This document shows positions 34,277 through 44,267 of a stretch of DNA of 64,000 nucleotides, in pieces. This DNA is from Terriglobia bacterium. Its GTDB lineage: Bacteria; Acidobacteriota; Terriglobia; Terriglobales; Acidobacteriaceae. Made by a program: the position numbers and the translations under genes. Positions within the stretch are counted from its first letter, which is position 1, and each line of letters begins with the position of its first letter. Under the pieces are notes generated by a model. The model made no database searches, had not been told where the DNA came from, and saw only the letters and a list, made by a program, of their open reading frames with translations. The stretch covers positions 1-64,000 of the forward strand of contig JAVUPY010000073.1 in NCBI GenBank assembly GCA_032252755.1. Reading direction: 5' to 3'.

Positions 34277-35212
34277 CTAGCTCTCGCTCAGCAAAGGTAT
34301 GGCGCCAAGCAGGGCCGCATTGTTTCCCAGTTCGGCCGCGCGTACTTTCACTTTGCCCCACGGCGTCCATGCATGCTTCTGCACGTACGTTTCGACATAC
34401 GGGATGATGATGTCGGCACTCTTCATCACTCCGCCGCCAATGACGATGATCTCGGGATCAAACGAATGAACTAATCCTACAGCGTCGGCGGCCCAGATAT
34501 TCAGGCAACGGTCACGAATTGCAGTGGCAATTTTGTCGCCCAGGTTTGCTTCTTCGAAAAGCTCTTTGAATCCGACCACGGGATGTTGCGCCAGTGCGCT
34601 TCCCGAAATTCCCGGCCAATCCTTGACGACAAACGGTAACGACCATCCTGCGGCTTCGGCTTCCGCACATCCAATTGCGCCGCAGTTGCACGCGCGGCCG
34701 TTGAAGACCGCCGGAATGTGACCGCCGAGGCAGCCAGCCTGCCCGTGCTTTCCGCGCAGCAGTTTACCTTCAATCATGGCGACCCCGCCGATTCCGGTTC
34801 CGAGTGTCATCATCACTGCATCTTCGTAACCGCGAGCGGCGCCGGCATAAACCTCCCCGAGCAGGGCCATGCGCGCGTCATTCTCGAGACGCAGAGGAAT
34901 GTCGAAGGTGTCGTGGCTCCAGCCGTTCAGGTCAAAGCCGAGCGCGTCAGGATATTTTTCGTTCGTCGACAATACCTGGCCGATTCGGCCGTCGATCAGA
35001 GCCGCCATTCCGACGCCAATCCCCGCACAGTCTTTGAAATCGAGGGAAGCAGATTTCAGGAGAGAGCGGAAAGTATCTGCAATTCTGGGCAGAACAGCAA
35101 TCAGACTCTTTGCGCGATCGGTGTCGATGGTTTCGTGGGCGAGAATCTGACGGTCATCTACGAGACCGCAAGTTGCGTGTGTTCCTCCAAAGTCTATGGC
35201 GAGTGCCTTCAT
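34277..35212 (-). CDS. ROK-family sugar kinase
   Basis: 311 residues from the ATG at 35212 (MKALAIDFGGTHATCGLVD) with GGAG six bases upstream. The ROK zinc motif CNCGAIGCAE lies in GRACNCGAIGCAEAEAAGW, with the glycine-rich MMTLGTGIGGVAM preceding it. Phosphorylates a hexose or N-acetylhexosamine; specificity is not readable. It faces away from the TonB receptor gene, across a 333-bp gap, and may belong functionally to the sugar locus at 35.5-46.2 kb. Distinct from the paralogue at 12.9 kb. Confidence 0.9.
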   Translation of the reverse strand: MKALAIDFGGTHATCGLVDDRQILAHETIDTDRAKSLIAVLPRIADTFRSLLKSASLDFKDCAGIGVGMAALIDGRIGQVLSTNEKYPDALGFDLNGWSHDTFDIPLRLENDARMALLGEVYAGAARGYEDAVMMTLGTGIGGVAMIEGKLLRGKHGQAGCLGGHIPAVFNGRACNCGAIGCAEAEAAGWSLPFVVKDWPGISGSALAQHPVVGFKELFEEANLGDKIATAIRDRCLNIWAADAVGLVHSFDPEIIVIGGGVMKSADIIIPYVETYVQKHAWTPWGKVKVRAAELGNNAALLGAIPLLSES

Positions 35213-35545
35213 TAAATGCTCCGAATAGTAGTACGAGATCTGCCGACAAAAGCAGCGTTCTGTTCCAGACGTGTGAAGCACGGCCAGAATACACTTGTGC
35301 TCTCAAGCAGCCATATTTGATTCATTCCGAACCAGCCACAAAGACAGCCGAAAATGAGGTTCGTCCTTCGGTGGCGCAGAGCGGCCTCATCAGTTCCAAT
35401 GAACTCCCCCGCGGAGGGGCATAAAGAAAGAAATTAAGATCGTTTAGGCTATAAAAGCAACAAAAAAAGATTGACTTCGCACATGCGGAGCACTAGCATG
35501 CAGCCGGGGTTCCAGGTGCGATCCGTTCTATGCCCTGGAAGGGAA
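35213..35545. other. divergent regulatory region upstream of TonB receptor
   Basis: 333-bp gap between the divergent kinase and TonB receptor genes. It contains a promoter at 35471-35499 listed separately and A-rich tracts (AAGAAAGAAA, CAACAAAAAAAG) just before it. No gene or recognisable operator. Confidence 0.6.
35471..35499 (+). promoter_or_regulatory. sigma-70-type promoter of the TonB receptor gene
   Basis: TTGACT (35471-35476), 17 bp, TAGCAT (35494-35499). A preceding A-tract could act as an UP element. The predicted transcript begins near 35507, so translation must start downstream, in agreement with the ATG chosen at 35546. Confidence 0.6.
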
Positions 35546-38500
35546 ATGAGACGAGAAATGATGCACACGAAACAAAATGCGCAGCTTCGAGGCTCAATAC
35601 GAATATTGCGCCTCGCCGCCGTTCTGAGCTTGTTCTGCTTCTTGTTCACATTGCCAGTTTTCGCGCAGTTCGATACCGGCACAATTGCTGGAACAGTCCA
35701 TGATCCGTCAGGCGCGGTGGTGACAAACGCCGCAGTTACGGTTACGAATATCGGAACTGGCCTGACGAAAACTCTGCACACCGACAGCGACGGTAATTTC
35801 GTGGCATCCGCACTCCCGTTCGGCAATTACGTTATCTCGGCGACGTCGAGCGGGTTCACGGAGTCGAAAAGCCAGCAGATCGTTTTGAACGTGGGTGCCA
35901 CCGTGCACGTGAAGTTGACGATGGCGGTAGCGGCCGCGACCACAAACGTGGTGGTCACGGGAACGGCAACAACGGTCGACACGGCGTCGAGTACCTCGGG
36001 CACGACGCTCAATGCCGAGCAGGTTTCCAACCTGCCGATCAACGGCAGAGACGTAAGCAGCTTCCTCAACATTGCACCTGGGTCGATTAACTCGACAGGC
36101 TTCTTCCAGGGAAGTGTCAACGGTATTGAGAACATCTTCACCGGGCTGAATGTCACCGTGGACGGCCAGAGTGCAACGCGTGGTGACATTAACGGGTTCC
36201 TCGCGACAGAGGGTCAAGAGGCTGCCCGCGTGACACGTTCCAGCCTCGACAGCATCCAGGAGATTGATTTCAACAACAGCGGCTACACGGCGGAGACCGG
36301 CCACTCGCTCGGTCCGCAGATGAATATCATCACCAAGGCCGGCACCAACGAATTTCACGGAACGCTGTTTGAGTTCTTCCGCAACAACGCGCTGGATGCG
36401 CGAGACTATTTCGATACTGGCGCGAAACAGCAACCGCTGCGGTTGAACCAGTTTGGCGGCAACGTTGGCGGCCCGATCGTGAAGAACAAATTCTTCTTCT
36501 TCGCGAACTATGAGGGCGTGCGGCAGACGATTAACCGTATTCTGCCTTTCAACGAAACCCTCAGCCAGCATGCTCGTTCCAATCTTGCTGACTTCGTGCC
36601 GAATTTCGGCACGCCCGGTTTTGATGGAGGGCCAAACCTGCTGAAGCCGGTCCTGCTGAGCCAGTTGATGCCGCTTCCCGTCAACTGCATGGGCGACCCG
36701 GCGCCCGTCCCATGTCAGGTCAAGGACGGCAACGGCAATGTCATTCCCGAACTGGTCTATGCACCCGTAAGTTTACCAACCACTCTGCGGGAAGACACTG
36801 GATCACTCCGGCTCGACTACAACGCGTCGGACAACGACCGAATCTTCTTCCGCTACAACATCAGCGATTCTTTGACGGTCTACACATCCGGCCCGAACGT
36901 TGGCCAGGTTTCGCCCCAGAAGCTTCGCAACCAACTGGGGAAAATCGACTATACGCGCACGTTCAGCTCGACACTGCTGAACCAGCTCAGCCTCTCGGTG
37001 ACTCGCTTCTATTCCGATACCAACTCGAGTACTTCAGATCCGAATGCGGCTGTCACAGGAACACCGCTTGTCGGCTTCTCGGGATTCTTCACGGATCTCG
37101 GTTCGTTGCCCGGTCCCAATTCGTTCAACCAAATCACGCCGTACACCCAGTATGAGTTGTTCGACAATGTGACCAAGGTGATCGGAACCCATTCGCTGAA
37201 GGTCGGCGCGCAGATTCGTCTCAACCGCTTCAACGAGTCACTCCGGCCGCAACAGACTTACAGCTTCGGTAGTTTTAGCGATCTCGAAAACAATGTTCCG
37301 TTCGTCCTGCAGAAGATCGGCTTCCCCGGTTCTGTCGGAATCAGGAATTCCAACTGGGATTTCTATGTCCAGGACGATTGGCGCGTGACGCGTAAGCTGA
37401 CGCTGAATATTGGTCTGCGCTACGACTACAACACCGTTTGGCGCGAACGGAAGAACCAGATTGCTAACTTCGATCCTGCAACCCAGACGATTCTTCCAAA
37501 TACCCAGGCTCCTTACAACGCGCCGAAGTCGGATTTCGCGCCGCGCCTGGGGTTCTCCTTCGATCCATTCGGCACCGGCAAGACCGTAATTCACGGATAC
37601 GGCGGTCTCTTCTATATGCCGATGTACCTCAGCTTCAACTTGACATCGAATATCCCTGACCTCGCCAGCTATAACGCCGACCTCTTCCACGCAATTGGAT
37701 TCTACCCAAACCCGACTTTCTCGGTTGCGTATCCGTCGCCAAACCCCCCGCTGGTAGCCGGAACACAGAACGTCTATGCATTCCCGCGGAACCCGAAAGA
37801 CCCTTACTCAACCAACTGGATGTTCGGAATCCAGCAAGAGGTCGCGAAGGATACGGTCCTGACGATCAATTACACCGGCAACAAGACGCAGCATATGCAG
37901 GCTGGTGTCTCGTTCGCTCAGATCAACCTGAATCCGGCAAACCCGTTTACACAGGCGCGCCCGCATTCGGAGTTCGCGAATGAGGCCTTTCTCGATGACA
38001 TTCTGTCTTCCAGGTACAACGCCTTGCAGGTGCAATTGCGGCACAACCTCGGAAATCTACAGCTAGAAGCGAACTACACCTGGTCTCACGAATTCGACGA
38101 CCTGGTGAACGTGTTCGCTCCCGGCGGCAGTTTCTCCAATCCATTCGATCCCAATTCGGATTGGGGCAGCGGTGACATCGATGTACGTCATAACCTGACC
38201 GCCAGCATGGTCTACAACTTGCCGGAACTGAAGGACCGCAACATGTTGATGCGCGGAGTACTGGGCGGATGGCAGACATCCAACGTCATCCAGACTCGCT
38301 CGGGGCTTCCGGTGAACGTCACCCTGGTCGGCGGCTTCTTTGGCAATGCGGAGCGTCCGAATCTCGTCCCGGGTCAGAATCCCATCGCGCCTGGCGGCAC
38401 TTGGCAAAACGGGATGTACAGCACCGCTGCATTCACCCCACCACCCGGGTACGACGGAACGCCTGGTGAGAACCTTGGAAACGTTCCTCGCAATTACCTT

Positions 38501-38779
38501 CGCGGCCCTGCATTTTTCCAGTGGGACTGGTCGGGCATGAAGAACTTCCCGATCAGGGAGAAAGCGAAGCTCCAGTTCCGGGTCGACCTGTTCAACATTC
38601 TGAACCATCCGAATTTCAGCAGTCCTGACGGTGGCATCTGCAAGAGCTTTGCCCCGGGCAACTGCGTTCCCAACGACAAGTTCGGCGTAGTCTCATCGAC
38701 CGTAGCGGGCGCCTCGCAGGGCATGATCGGAAACGGAACGGCGCGTCAGACGCAGTTGTCGCTGAAGGTCATCTTCTAA
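35546..38779 (+). CDS. Oar-like TonB-dependent receptor with carboxypeptidase-regulatory domain
   Basis: 1077 residues from the ATG at 35546, with GGAAGGG upstream. The signal sequence (LRLAAVLSLFCFLFTLPVFAQ) is followed by a carboxypeptidase-regulatory-like beta-sandwich (about 42-135, TIAGTVHDPSGAVVTNAAVTV). A plug domain follows (VSNLPINGRDVSSFLNIAPG). The rest is an outer membrane barrel rich in aromatics, with TNEFHGTLFEFFRNNALDARDYFD and a C-terminal SLKVIF, the terminal Phe expected of barrels. Transports a large or polymeric substrate with TonB energy. No SusD gene is adjacent, unlike Bacteroidetes systems. Upstream of the glycan genes, so likely a glycan importer. Confidence 0.93.
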   Translation: MRREMMHTKQNAQLRGSIRILRLAAVLSLFCFLFTLPVFAQFDTGTIAGTVHDPSGAVVTNAAVTVTNIGTGLTKTLHTDSDGNFVASALPFGNYVISATSSGFTESKSQQIVLNVGATVHVKLTMAVAAATTNVVVTGTATTVDTASSTSGTTLNAEQVSNLPINGRDVSSFLNIAPGSINSTGFFQGSVNGIENIFTGLNVTVDGQSATRGDINGFLATEGQEAARVTRSSLDSIQEIDFNNSGYTAETGHSLGPQMNIITKAGTNEFHGTLFEFFRNNALDARDYFDTGAKQQPLRLNQFGGNVGGPIVKNKFFFFANYEGVRQTINRILPFNETLSQHARSNLADFVPNFGTPGFDGGPNLLKPVLLSQLMPLPVNCMGDPAPVPCQVKDGNGNVIPELVYAPVSLPTTLREDTGSLRLDYNASDNDRIFFRYNISDSLTVYTSGPNVGQVSPQKLRNQLGKIDYTRTFSSTLLNQLSLSVTRFYSDTNSSTSDPNAAVTGTPLVGFSGFFTDLGSLPGPNSFNQITPYTQYELFDNVTKVIGTHSLKVGAQIRLNRFNESLRPQQTYSFGSFSDLENNVPFVLQKIGFPGSVGIRNSNWDFYVQDDWRVTRKLTLNIGLRYDYNTVWRERKNQIANFDPATQTILPNTQAPYNAPKSDFAPRLGFSFDPFGTGKTVIHGYGGLFYMPMYLSFNLTSNIPDLASYNADLFHAIGFYPNPTFSVAYPSPNPPLVAGTQNVYAFPRNPKDPYSTNWMFGIQQEVAKDTVLTINYTGNKTQHMQAGVSFAQINLNPANPFTQARPHSEFANEAFLDDILSSRYNALQVQLRHNLGNLQLEANYTWSHEFDDLVNVFAPGGSFSNPFDPNSDWGSGDIDVRHNLTASMVYNLPELKDRNMLMRGVLGGWQTSNVIQTRSGLPVNVTLVGGFFGNAERPNLVPGQNPIAPGGTWQNGMYSTAAFTPPPGYDGTPGENLGNVPRNYLRGPAFFQWDWSGMKNFPIREKAKLQFRVDLFNILNHPNFSSPDGGICKSFAPGNCVPNDKFGVVSSTVAGASQGMIGNGTARQTQLSLKVIF

Positions 38780-38790
38780 GTGGATCGGAA

Positions 38791-38820
38791 GCCGGCGGCG
38801 GTGAAGATGCCGTCGCCGGC
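38791..38820 (+). terminator. strong GC hairpin after the TonB receptor
   Basis: GCCGGCGGCGG (38791-38801) pairs with CCGTCGCCGGC (38810-38820), 10 of 11 Watson-Crick plus one G-U, around an 8-nt loop. There is no T-run, so it may attenuate rather than end transcription, or stabilise the receptor mRNA. 11 bases after the stop. Confidence 0.5.
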
Positions 38821-38897
38821 CAATTCCTTCACGAAGATGGTTCGCTGGACGAAAGTGATGTTTCTTCGCACGTGCGAACGCGGAGTTCCGAGGGGAA

Positions 38898-40646
38898 ATG
38901 TCCAAGTCGAATTACGATAAGCATCCCGTAGTGCGGGTTTCCAATTCGAGAGAGGGCTGTGAAGTTGGTTGGGCGGCAATTGCGCAGCGGCTCAAGTCGA
39001 GAGTTCGGCCCGGGCGGTTCATCGTTTGTGCCGAGTGTTATCCCGGCTGTTTCGAAGAGGAGATTGAGCGGGAACTGGCGCGGGCGCTGAGCCCCTTACA
39101 AGTGATTCGCGCCAGGCAATGCTATCTGCAGGAAGATGCGATCCGCGTGGTAACCGAGCACGATCTCGGGGACGACCCTGTCTTCGGGTTCCTGAACCAT
39201 TTTGTAATCTCCGATTTTTTCGACGAAGGTGAAGTTGCCAGTGCGCGGTCGAAACTGGACCAGGCAGCCGGACTGGTGCTGGTCATCGGTACCGGCGCAG
39301 GTTTCATCGCCGAGAATTGGGACATGCTGGTTTATTGCGATATGGCGCGGTGGGAGATCCAGTTGCGCCAGCGCGCGGGGGAGATTTCAAATCTCGGCCT
39401 CAACAACTCCGACGAGCGTGCGTCGCTGAAGTATAAGCGCGGATATTTCGTTGACTGGCGCGTCGCCGACCGGCTAAAGAAGTCGCTTCTGCCGCAAATC
39501 GATTTTCTGTTGGATACGGACGATCGCACGACGCCGAAGATGATTTCGGGCGCCGAGGTGTTGCACGGCCTGAAGATAGCGGCGCACCAGCCTTTTCGAG
39601 TGGTGCCGTTCTTCGACCCCGGTCCATGGGGTGGGCAGTGGATGAAAGAGGTCTGCGATCTTCCGCGCGAGGCCGAAAATTACGCCTGGTGCTTCGATTG
39701 CGTTCCGGAAGAGAACAGCCTCATGCTGGGTTTCGGCGACGTTGCAGTTGAAATCCCGTCGATTGATGTCGTATTCCGTCATCCGCGCGAGTTGCTTGGC
39801 GATGCGGTGCACGCGCGCTTCGGCACTGAATTCCCGATCCGGTTCGATTTTCTCGACACAATGGACGGCGGCAACCTGTCGTTCCAGGTGCATCCGTTGA
39901 CGGAATACATCCAGGACAACTTTGGAATTCACTACACGCAGGACGAAAGCTATTACCTGCTCGACGCCAAAGAAGATGCGACCGTTTATCTCGGGTTGAA
40001 GGAAGGGATCGATCGGAAGCAGATGACGGCAGATTTGCGCGACGCGCAGTGGGGCGGGATAGACTTCGACGCCGAGAAGTACGTGAACAAGTGGCCAGCG
40101 AAGAAGCACGACCATTTTCTTATTCCCGCCGGAACACCGCACTGCTCAGGCAAGAACAGCATGGTGCTGGAGATTAGTGCGACTCCGTACATCTTCACGT
40201 TCAAAATGTGGGATTGGGGACGCATGGGGCTTGACGGACTGCCGCGACCGATTCATCTCGAGCACGCGCTGCAAAATCTCCAGTGGGATCGCACTACCGA
40301 GTGGGTTCGAACGAACCTCGTTAACCAGGTTGAGCCAGTGGAGCAAGGCGACGGCTGGTGCGAAGAACGCACGGGTCTGCACGAACGCGAGTTCATTGAG
40401 ACGCGACGGCATTGGTTTACCAAGCCGGTTCTGCACTCCACGAATGGAGGCGTCAACGTGCTGAACCTGTGTGAAGGAAGGGAAGCCGTCGTTGAGAGCC
40501 CGACCGGCGCATTCCCGCCGCTGGTTGTCCATTACGCGGAGACGTTTATCATTCCCGCAGTGGTGGGCGAGTACACGATTCGCCCGCATGGGTCGTCAGA
40601 AGGAAAGTGCGCGACCGTCAAGGCTTCCGTTCGTACGAACTTCTGA
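38898..40646 (+). CDS. class I mannose-6-phosphate isomerase with extra N-terminal domain
   Basis: 582 residues. The C-terminal about 350 residues carry the type I isomerase (cupin) zinc ligands, seen as Gln330 and His332 in FQVHP, Glu350 in DESYYLLDA and His415 in GTPHCSG, with an approach sequence PFFDPGPWGGQW. The first about 225 residues resemble a nucleoside-kinase/P-loop fold, but the expected Walker A is replaced by GRFIVCAECYPGC, so it is probably non-catalytic. Converts mannose-6-phosphate to fructose-6-phosphate. It is followed after 23 bp by the GH38 gene. Confidence 0.88.
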   Translation: MSKSNYDKHPVVRVSNSREGCEVGWAAIAQRLKSRVRPGRFIVCAECYPGCFEEEIERELARALSPLQVIRARQCYLQEDAIRVVTEHDLGDDPVFGFLNHFVISDFFDEGEVASARSKLDQAAGLVLVIGTGAGFIAENWDMLVYCDMARWEIQLRQRAGEISNLGLNNSDERASLKYKRGYFVDWRVADRLKKSLLPQIDFLLDTDDRTTPKMISGAEVLHGLKIAAHQPFRVVPFFDPGPWGGQWMKEVCDLPREAENYAWCFDCVPEENSLMLGFGDVAVEIPSIDVVFRHPRELLGDAVHARFGTEFPIRFDFLDTMDGGNLSFQVHPLTEYIQDNFGIHYTQDESYYLLDAKEDATVYLGLKEGIDRKQMTADLRDAQWGGIDFDAEKYVNKWPAKKHDHFLIPAGTPHCSGKNSMVLEISATPYIFTFKMWDWGRMGLDGLPRPIHLEHALQNLQWDRTTEWVRTNLVNQVEPVEQGDGWCEERTGLHEREFIETRRHWFTKPVLHSTNGGVNVLNLCEGREAVVESPTGAFPPLVVHYAETFIIPAVVGEYTIRPHGSSEGKCATVKASVRTNF

Positions 40647-40669
40647 TTTCCGAGAAGTTGAAGCGATAT

Positions 40670-43600
40670 ATGAAGACTCCAAAGAGCTGGGCTTTGTTGG
40701 CAGTCGCGGTTGTTCTCTCGTCGTTCTCATTGCGCGCAGGCGCGCAAGAATCAGGCTCGCAACTGGTGTGGCGCGTCGGCGAGTTCAACGACTCTTCCGG
40801 CGAGTTTCGCAGCCAGGGCATCGATTACGCCAACCCGAAGAACGATCCTGTCTACATCGTCGGCAAGAGCACCGACCAGGACTGGCTGCGCTTCCAGCCA
40901 GGCCCGGCGAACGGGATGACGGGGGGAAGGCTTCATCCGTTCACGATTCGGTTCAACCTGAAGGCCGAGCCGCGCGGAGTGTATCTCCTGAAGATCGCGA
41001 TGCTGTACGAGACGCCGAGACTCTCATACCTGAAGCTGAGTGTAAATGGGCATGCAGGGTTCTTTTACTTCCATCCGAAACTGGATTTCGCCGCCGGAGA
41101 CTGGGAAGGGACGTTCGTTCCACAAACGTCAGCAGATACGAAGGCGATTTCGATTCCCGCGAACTGGCTGAAGCAGGGCGAGAACGAGCTTGTCCTTACA
41201 GCAATGGATGATCCGCCAACGAAACAAAACTCCCTGGGAGCAATAGCGCCGGGACATACGGGGATTGTTTATGACGCGCTGGAACTCACGAATGCGCCTT
41301 CCGGGAAATACGATCGCGGTCACTTTTCGGCACTGATCGAGCCGACGATCTTCTATCAGCAGAAGGACGGGTTGAAGGAGTTAGTGAATGTGTTCGCCGA
41401 TTTCGGGGCGCTTCCCGCGGACAGCACGGTAACCCTGGCGATCGGGAAAACCAAGATACGACAGGAAGTGCGCGCCAACGAAGAATTCGGTGAAAGGAAG
41501 CTTGCGTTCCTGATTCCGGAGTGGATAGGGAAGACCACCGCAACGGTGCACGTGAGCGGTTCGGGTTTGAGCCGAACTGTGCGTGCGGAGGTAACTCCGG
41601 CGAAGAAGTGGACGGTGTTCATCGTTCCGCACGAGCATCTCGATATCGGATTTACCGACTACGTCGCGAAAGTGGCGGAGTTGCAGTCGCAGTCGGTGGA
41701 TGACGCGATGAATGTGATCCAGAAAGTACCGGATTTTCGCTGGACGCTCGATGGGTCGTGGGTAGCGAAACAATACATCGCCGGGCGATCGCCGGAGGCG
41801 CAGCAGCGATTCTTTGAGTCGGTGCGCAAAGGCGACGTCGTGATTCCGCCGGAATTTGCGAATCAGCACACTGGCAATGCGTCGCTCGAAGGGCTGATTC
41901 GTACGTTCTATGACAGCCATCAGCTTGCGTTGAAGCACGATCTGCCACAACCGGAAGCGGCGCAGACGGTGGACGTGCCTTCGTATACGTGGGCGTTTGC
42001 GTCAGTTCTGCATGATGCGGGGATCAAGTACTTCCTGGGTGCGAGCAATAGCTGGCGGGCGCCGATCATGCTACTCGGGCGGTGGAACGAGAAGTCTCCG
42101 TTCTACTGGGAAGGGCCGGACGGCGGACGCGTCCTGATGTGGTATTCGCGCGCGTATCTGCAGATGCATACGTTGTTCGGCGGGCCGTGGCGGATGGAGG
42201 CAGTTGAGGATTCGCTCCCGGTTTTCCTGCAGGCGTACACACGTCCGGATTACACGGCGAACAGTACCATCATCTTTGGCTCGCAATTGGAGAACACGCC
42301 CTTCGCGAAAGAGCAGGCGGAGTTACCCGCGACGTGGAACGCGCAGTATGCATATCCGCACCTGGAATTCGGGACGGTGCAGAGCGCGATGTCGCAGATA
42401 GAGAAGGAGGCCGGCGGGAAATTCCCTGTCTACCGCGGCGACTTCGGTCCGTACTGGGAAGACGGCTACGGGTCGGACGCGAAGTACACGGCGATGCATC
42501 GTGCGAACCAGGAGAGAATTCTGACGGCGGAGAAGATGTCGGTGCTGCCGACAATCTTCTCCCCGATCCTGCGGCCGGATCGCTCGCTGCTGAAGAGGGC
42601 GTGGGAAAACGAGTTGCTTTATGACGAACACACATGGACCTACGTCGGTGCGACCTCGCAACCGGAGAACAAGCAGAGCGAAGAGCAGATAGCACTGAAG
42701 GAATCGCGGGTGCGGGAGGCGAAGAAAGAGATCGATGAATCGATCCAGAGGAGCTTCGCGCAACTGGGCGGGTTCCTGTCGCCGCCGCAGAATTCGCTGA
42801 TGGTCTTCAATCCATTGGGTTGGGAACGTAGTGGAATGGTTGATGTCGATCTTCAGGATGGGATGGAGATTTTCGACAATACAACGAACAACGCCGTGCC
42901 TTACCAAGTCCTGTTTGTCGGGAAGGGAATCGAGTTGCCGGGATTCGGCAAGGGATACAAGCGAGTTCGCTTCCAGGCCAGTGATGTTCCCGCGTTGGGT
43001 TACAAGCTGTATTCGTTCAGGCCAGAAGAGCAGAAACCGGCGGAGGTCGGGACTGTCACAGATCGGAATGTGCTGGAGAATCGGTATTATCGTGTGGCGC
43101 TCGATGCTGCGTCGGGCGCGATCACCAGCATTTTCGACAAGCAGCTTGGTAAGGAACTCGTCGACCAGAAGAGTCCGTACAAGTTTGGCAGCTATCTCTA
43201 CGTTACGGGCGGAGACGATATTCCGAACAACAGTCTGTACCGTTTTGGCGCGGGATTGAACCCGCCGAAGCTTACGGTCCATCCGGCAGAACACGGCAAG
43301 CTTGTTGATGTTAAACAGACGCCGTTTGGAATCGTTGCTACACTCGAATCATCTTCGGTGAACACGCCTCGAATTCGTACTGAGATTACGCTTTATAACA
43401 ATGCGAAGAAGATCGAGATCCGCTACGACCTGCACAAGAATCGCGTACTGACACGCGAGTCCGCTTATATTGCGTTTCCGGCGGAGATCGTGACTCCTTC
43501 CTTCACTTATGGGAACCAGATCGGGTGGGTGAATCCGGCAAAGGATGAATTACCGGGTGGTAGCCGGGAGTGGTACGTGGCGCGGCATTGGGCGAACGTC

Positions 43601-44203
43601 AGTGATGCCGGAGTTTCCATGACTATCGTTCCGGTCGATGCACCGCTGGTTGCATTCGGTGACATCGTTCGTGGCAACTGGCCGGCAGAATTCAAGCCGA
43701 AAAGCAGCACGGTGTTCTCATGGCTGATGAACAATTACTGGGGAACGAATTTCCCGGCGTGGCAGGGCGGTGATTACACTTTCAGATACGTGATCACCAG
43801 TGGCACGAGTCCGAAACCGGTGGAAGCCGAGCGTTTCGGCACAGAGGCCATGACGCCGCTGGAGACCACGGAATTACCCGCGAGTATTGGACCATCGCAA
43901 TTGCCACTCACAGAGGCTGGATTAGTAGAAATTGACAATCCGAAAGTCGCCATCTCAACCTGGAAAATGGCTGAGGATGGAAAGGGCACAGTGCTGCGCC
44001 TGCAGGAGACATCGGGTACTGTTTGTCCCCACGTGTGGATTCGTAGTGATTACTTCAAGTTTGCTCACGTATGGAGGGCCACTGCGCTCGAAGACAAACT
44101 TGAAGAAATCCCAATCCGCGATGGTGGGGATATCGAGTTGTCGCTGCAACCGTTCGAGACGCTGACATTGCGAGTGGAAACGGTGATTCCGCCCTCGACG
44201 TAA
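40670..44203 (+). CDS. secreted GH38-type alpha-mannosidase-like glycosidase
   Basis: 1177 residues from the ATG at 40670. Signal peptide (SWALLAVAVVLSSFSLRAGAQ) then a beta-sandwich of about 170 residues similar to the rhamnogalacturonan lyase domain III (WRVGEFNDSSGEF, GQNELVL-like). The GH38 catalytic region starts at about residue 315 with zinc residues in HEHLDIGF (His321, His323, Asp325), a variant of the usual H-x-H-x-D-x-G-W/F. The C-terminal half is the beta-rich GH38 C-domain (EMFDNTTNNAVPYQVLF region). Likely cleaves alpha-mannosidic or related linkages in the periplasm. The nucleophile was not located with certainty. Confidence 0.85.
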   Translation: MKTPKSWALLAVAVVLSSFSLRAGAQESGSQLVWRVGEFNDSSGEFRSQGIDYANPKNDPVYIVGKSTDQDWLRFQPGPANGMTGGRLHPFTIRFNLKAEPRGVYLLKIAMLYETPRLSYLKLSVNGHAGFFYFHPKLDFAAGDWEGTFVPQTSADTKAISIPANWLKQGENELVLTAMDDPPTKQNSLGAIAPGHTGIVYDALELTNAPSGKYDRGHFSALIEPTIFYQQKDGLKELVNVFADFGALPADSTVTLAIGKTKIRQEVRANEEFGERKLAFLIPEWIGKTTATVHVSGSGLSRTVRAEVTPAKKWTVFIVPHEHLDIGFTDYVAKVAELQSQSVDDAMNVIQKVPDFRWTLDGSWVAKQYIAGRSPEAQQRFFESVRKGDVVIPPEFANQHTGNASLEGLIRTFYDSHQLALKHDLPQPEAAQTVDVPSYTWAFASVLHDAGIKYFLGASNSWRAPIMLLGRWNEKSPFYWEGPDGGRVLMWYSRAYLQMHTLFGGPWRMEAVEDSLPVFLQAYTRPDYTANSTIIFGSQLENTPFAKEQAELPATWNAQYAYPHLEFGTVQSAMSQIEKEAGGKFPVYRGDFGPYWEDGYGSDAKYTAMHRANQERILTAEKMSVLPTIFSPILRPDRSLLKRAWENELLYDEHTWTYVGATSQPENKQSEEQIALKESRVREAKKEIDESIQRSFAQLGGFLSPPQNSLMVFNPLGWERSGMVDVDLQDGMEIFDNTTNNAVPYQVLFVGKGIELPGFGKGYKRVRFQASDVPALGYKLYSFRPEEQKPAEVGTVTDRNVLENRYYRVALDAASGAITSIFDKQLGKELVDQKSPYKFGSYLYVTGGDDIPNNSLYRFGAGLNPPKLTVHPAEHGKLVDVKQTPFGIVATLESSSVNTPRIRTEITLYNNAKKIEIRYDLHKNRVLTRESAYIAFPAEIVTPSFTYGNQIGWVNPAKDELPGGSREWYVARHWANVSDAGVSMTIVPVDAPLVAFGDIVRGNWPAEFKPKSSTVFSWLMNNYWGTNFPAWQGGDYTFRYVITSGTSPKPVEAERFGTEAMTPLETTELPASIGPSQLPLTEAGLVEIDNPKVAISTWKMAEDGKGTVLRLQETSGTVCPHVWIRSDYFKFAHVWRATALEDKLEEIPIRDGGDIELSLQPFETLTLRVETVIPPST

Positions 44204-44267
44204 ATGACAAGCGAGGTTCTGCTCGATATGTATGCTAAGGCCAGTTAGCTCGCTAAGGAGGATTCCC

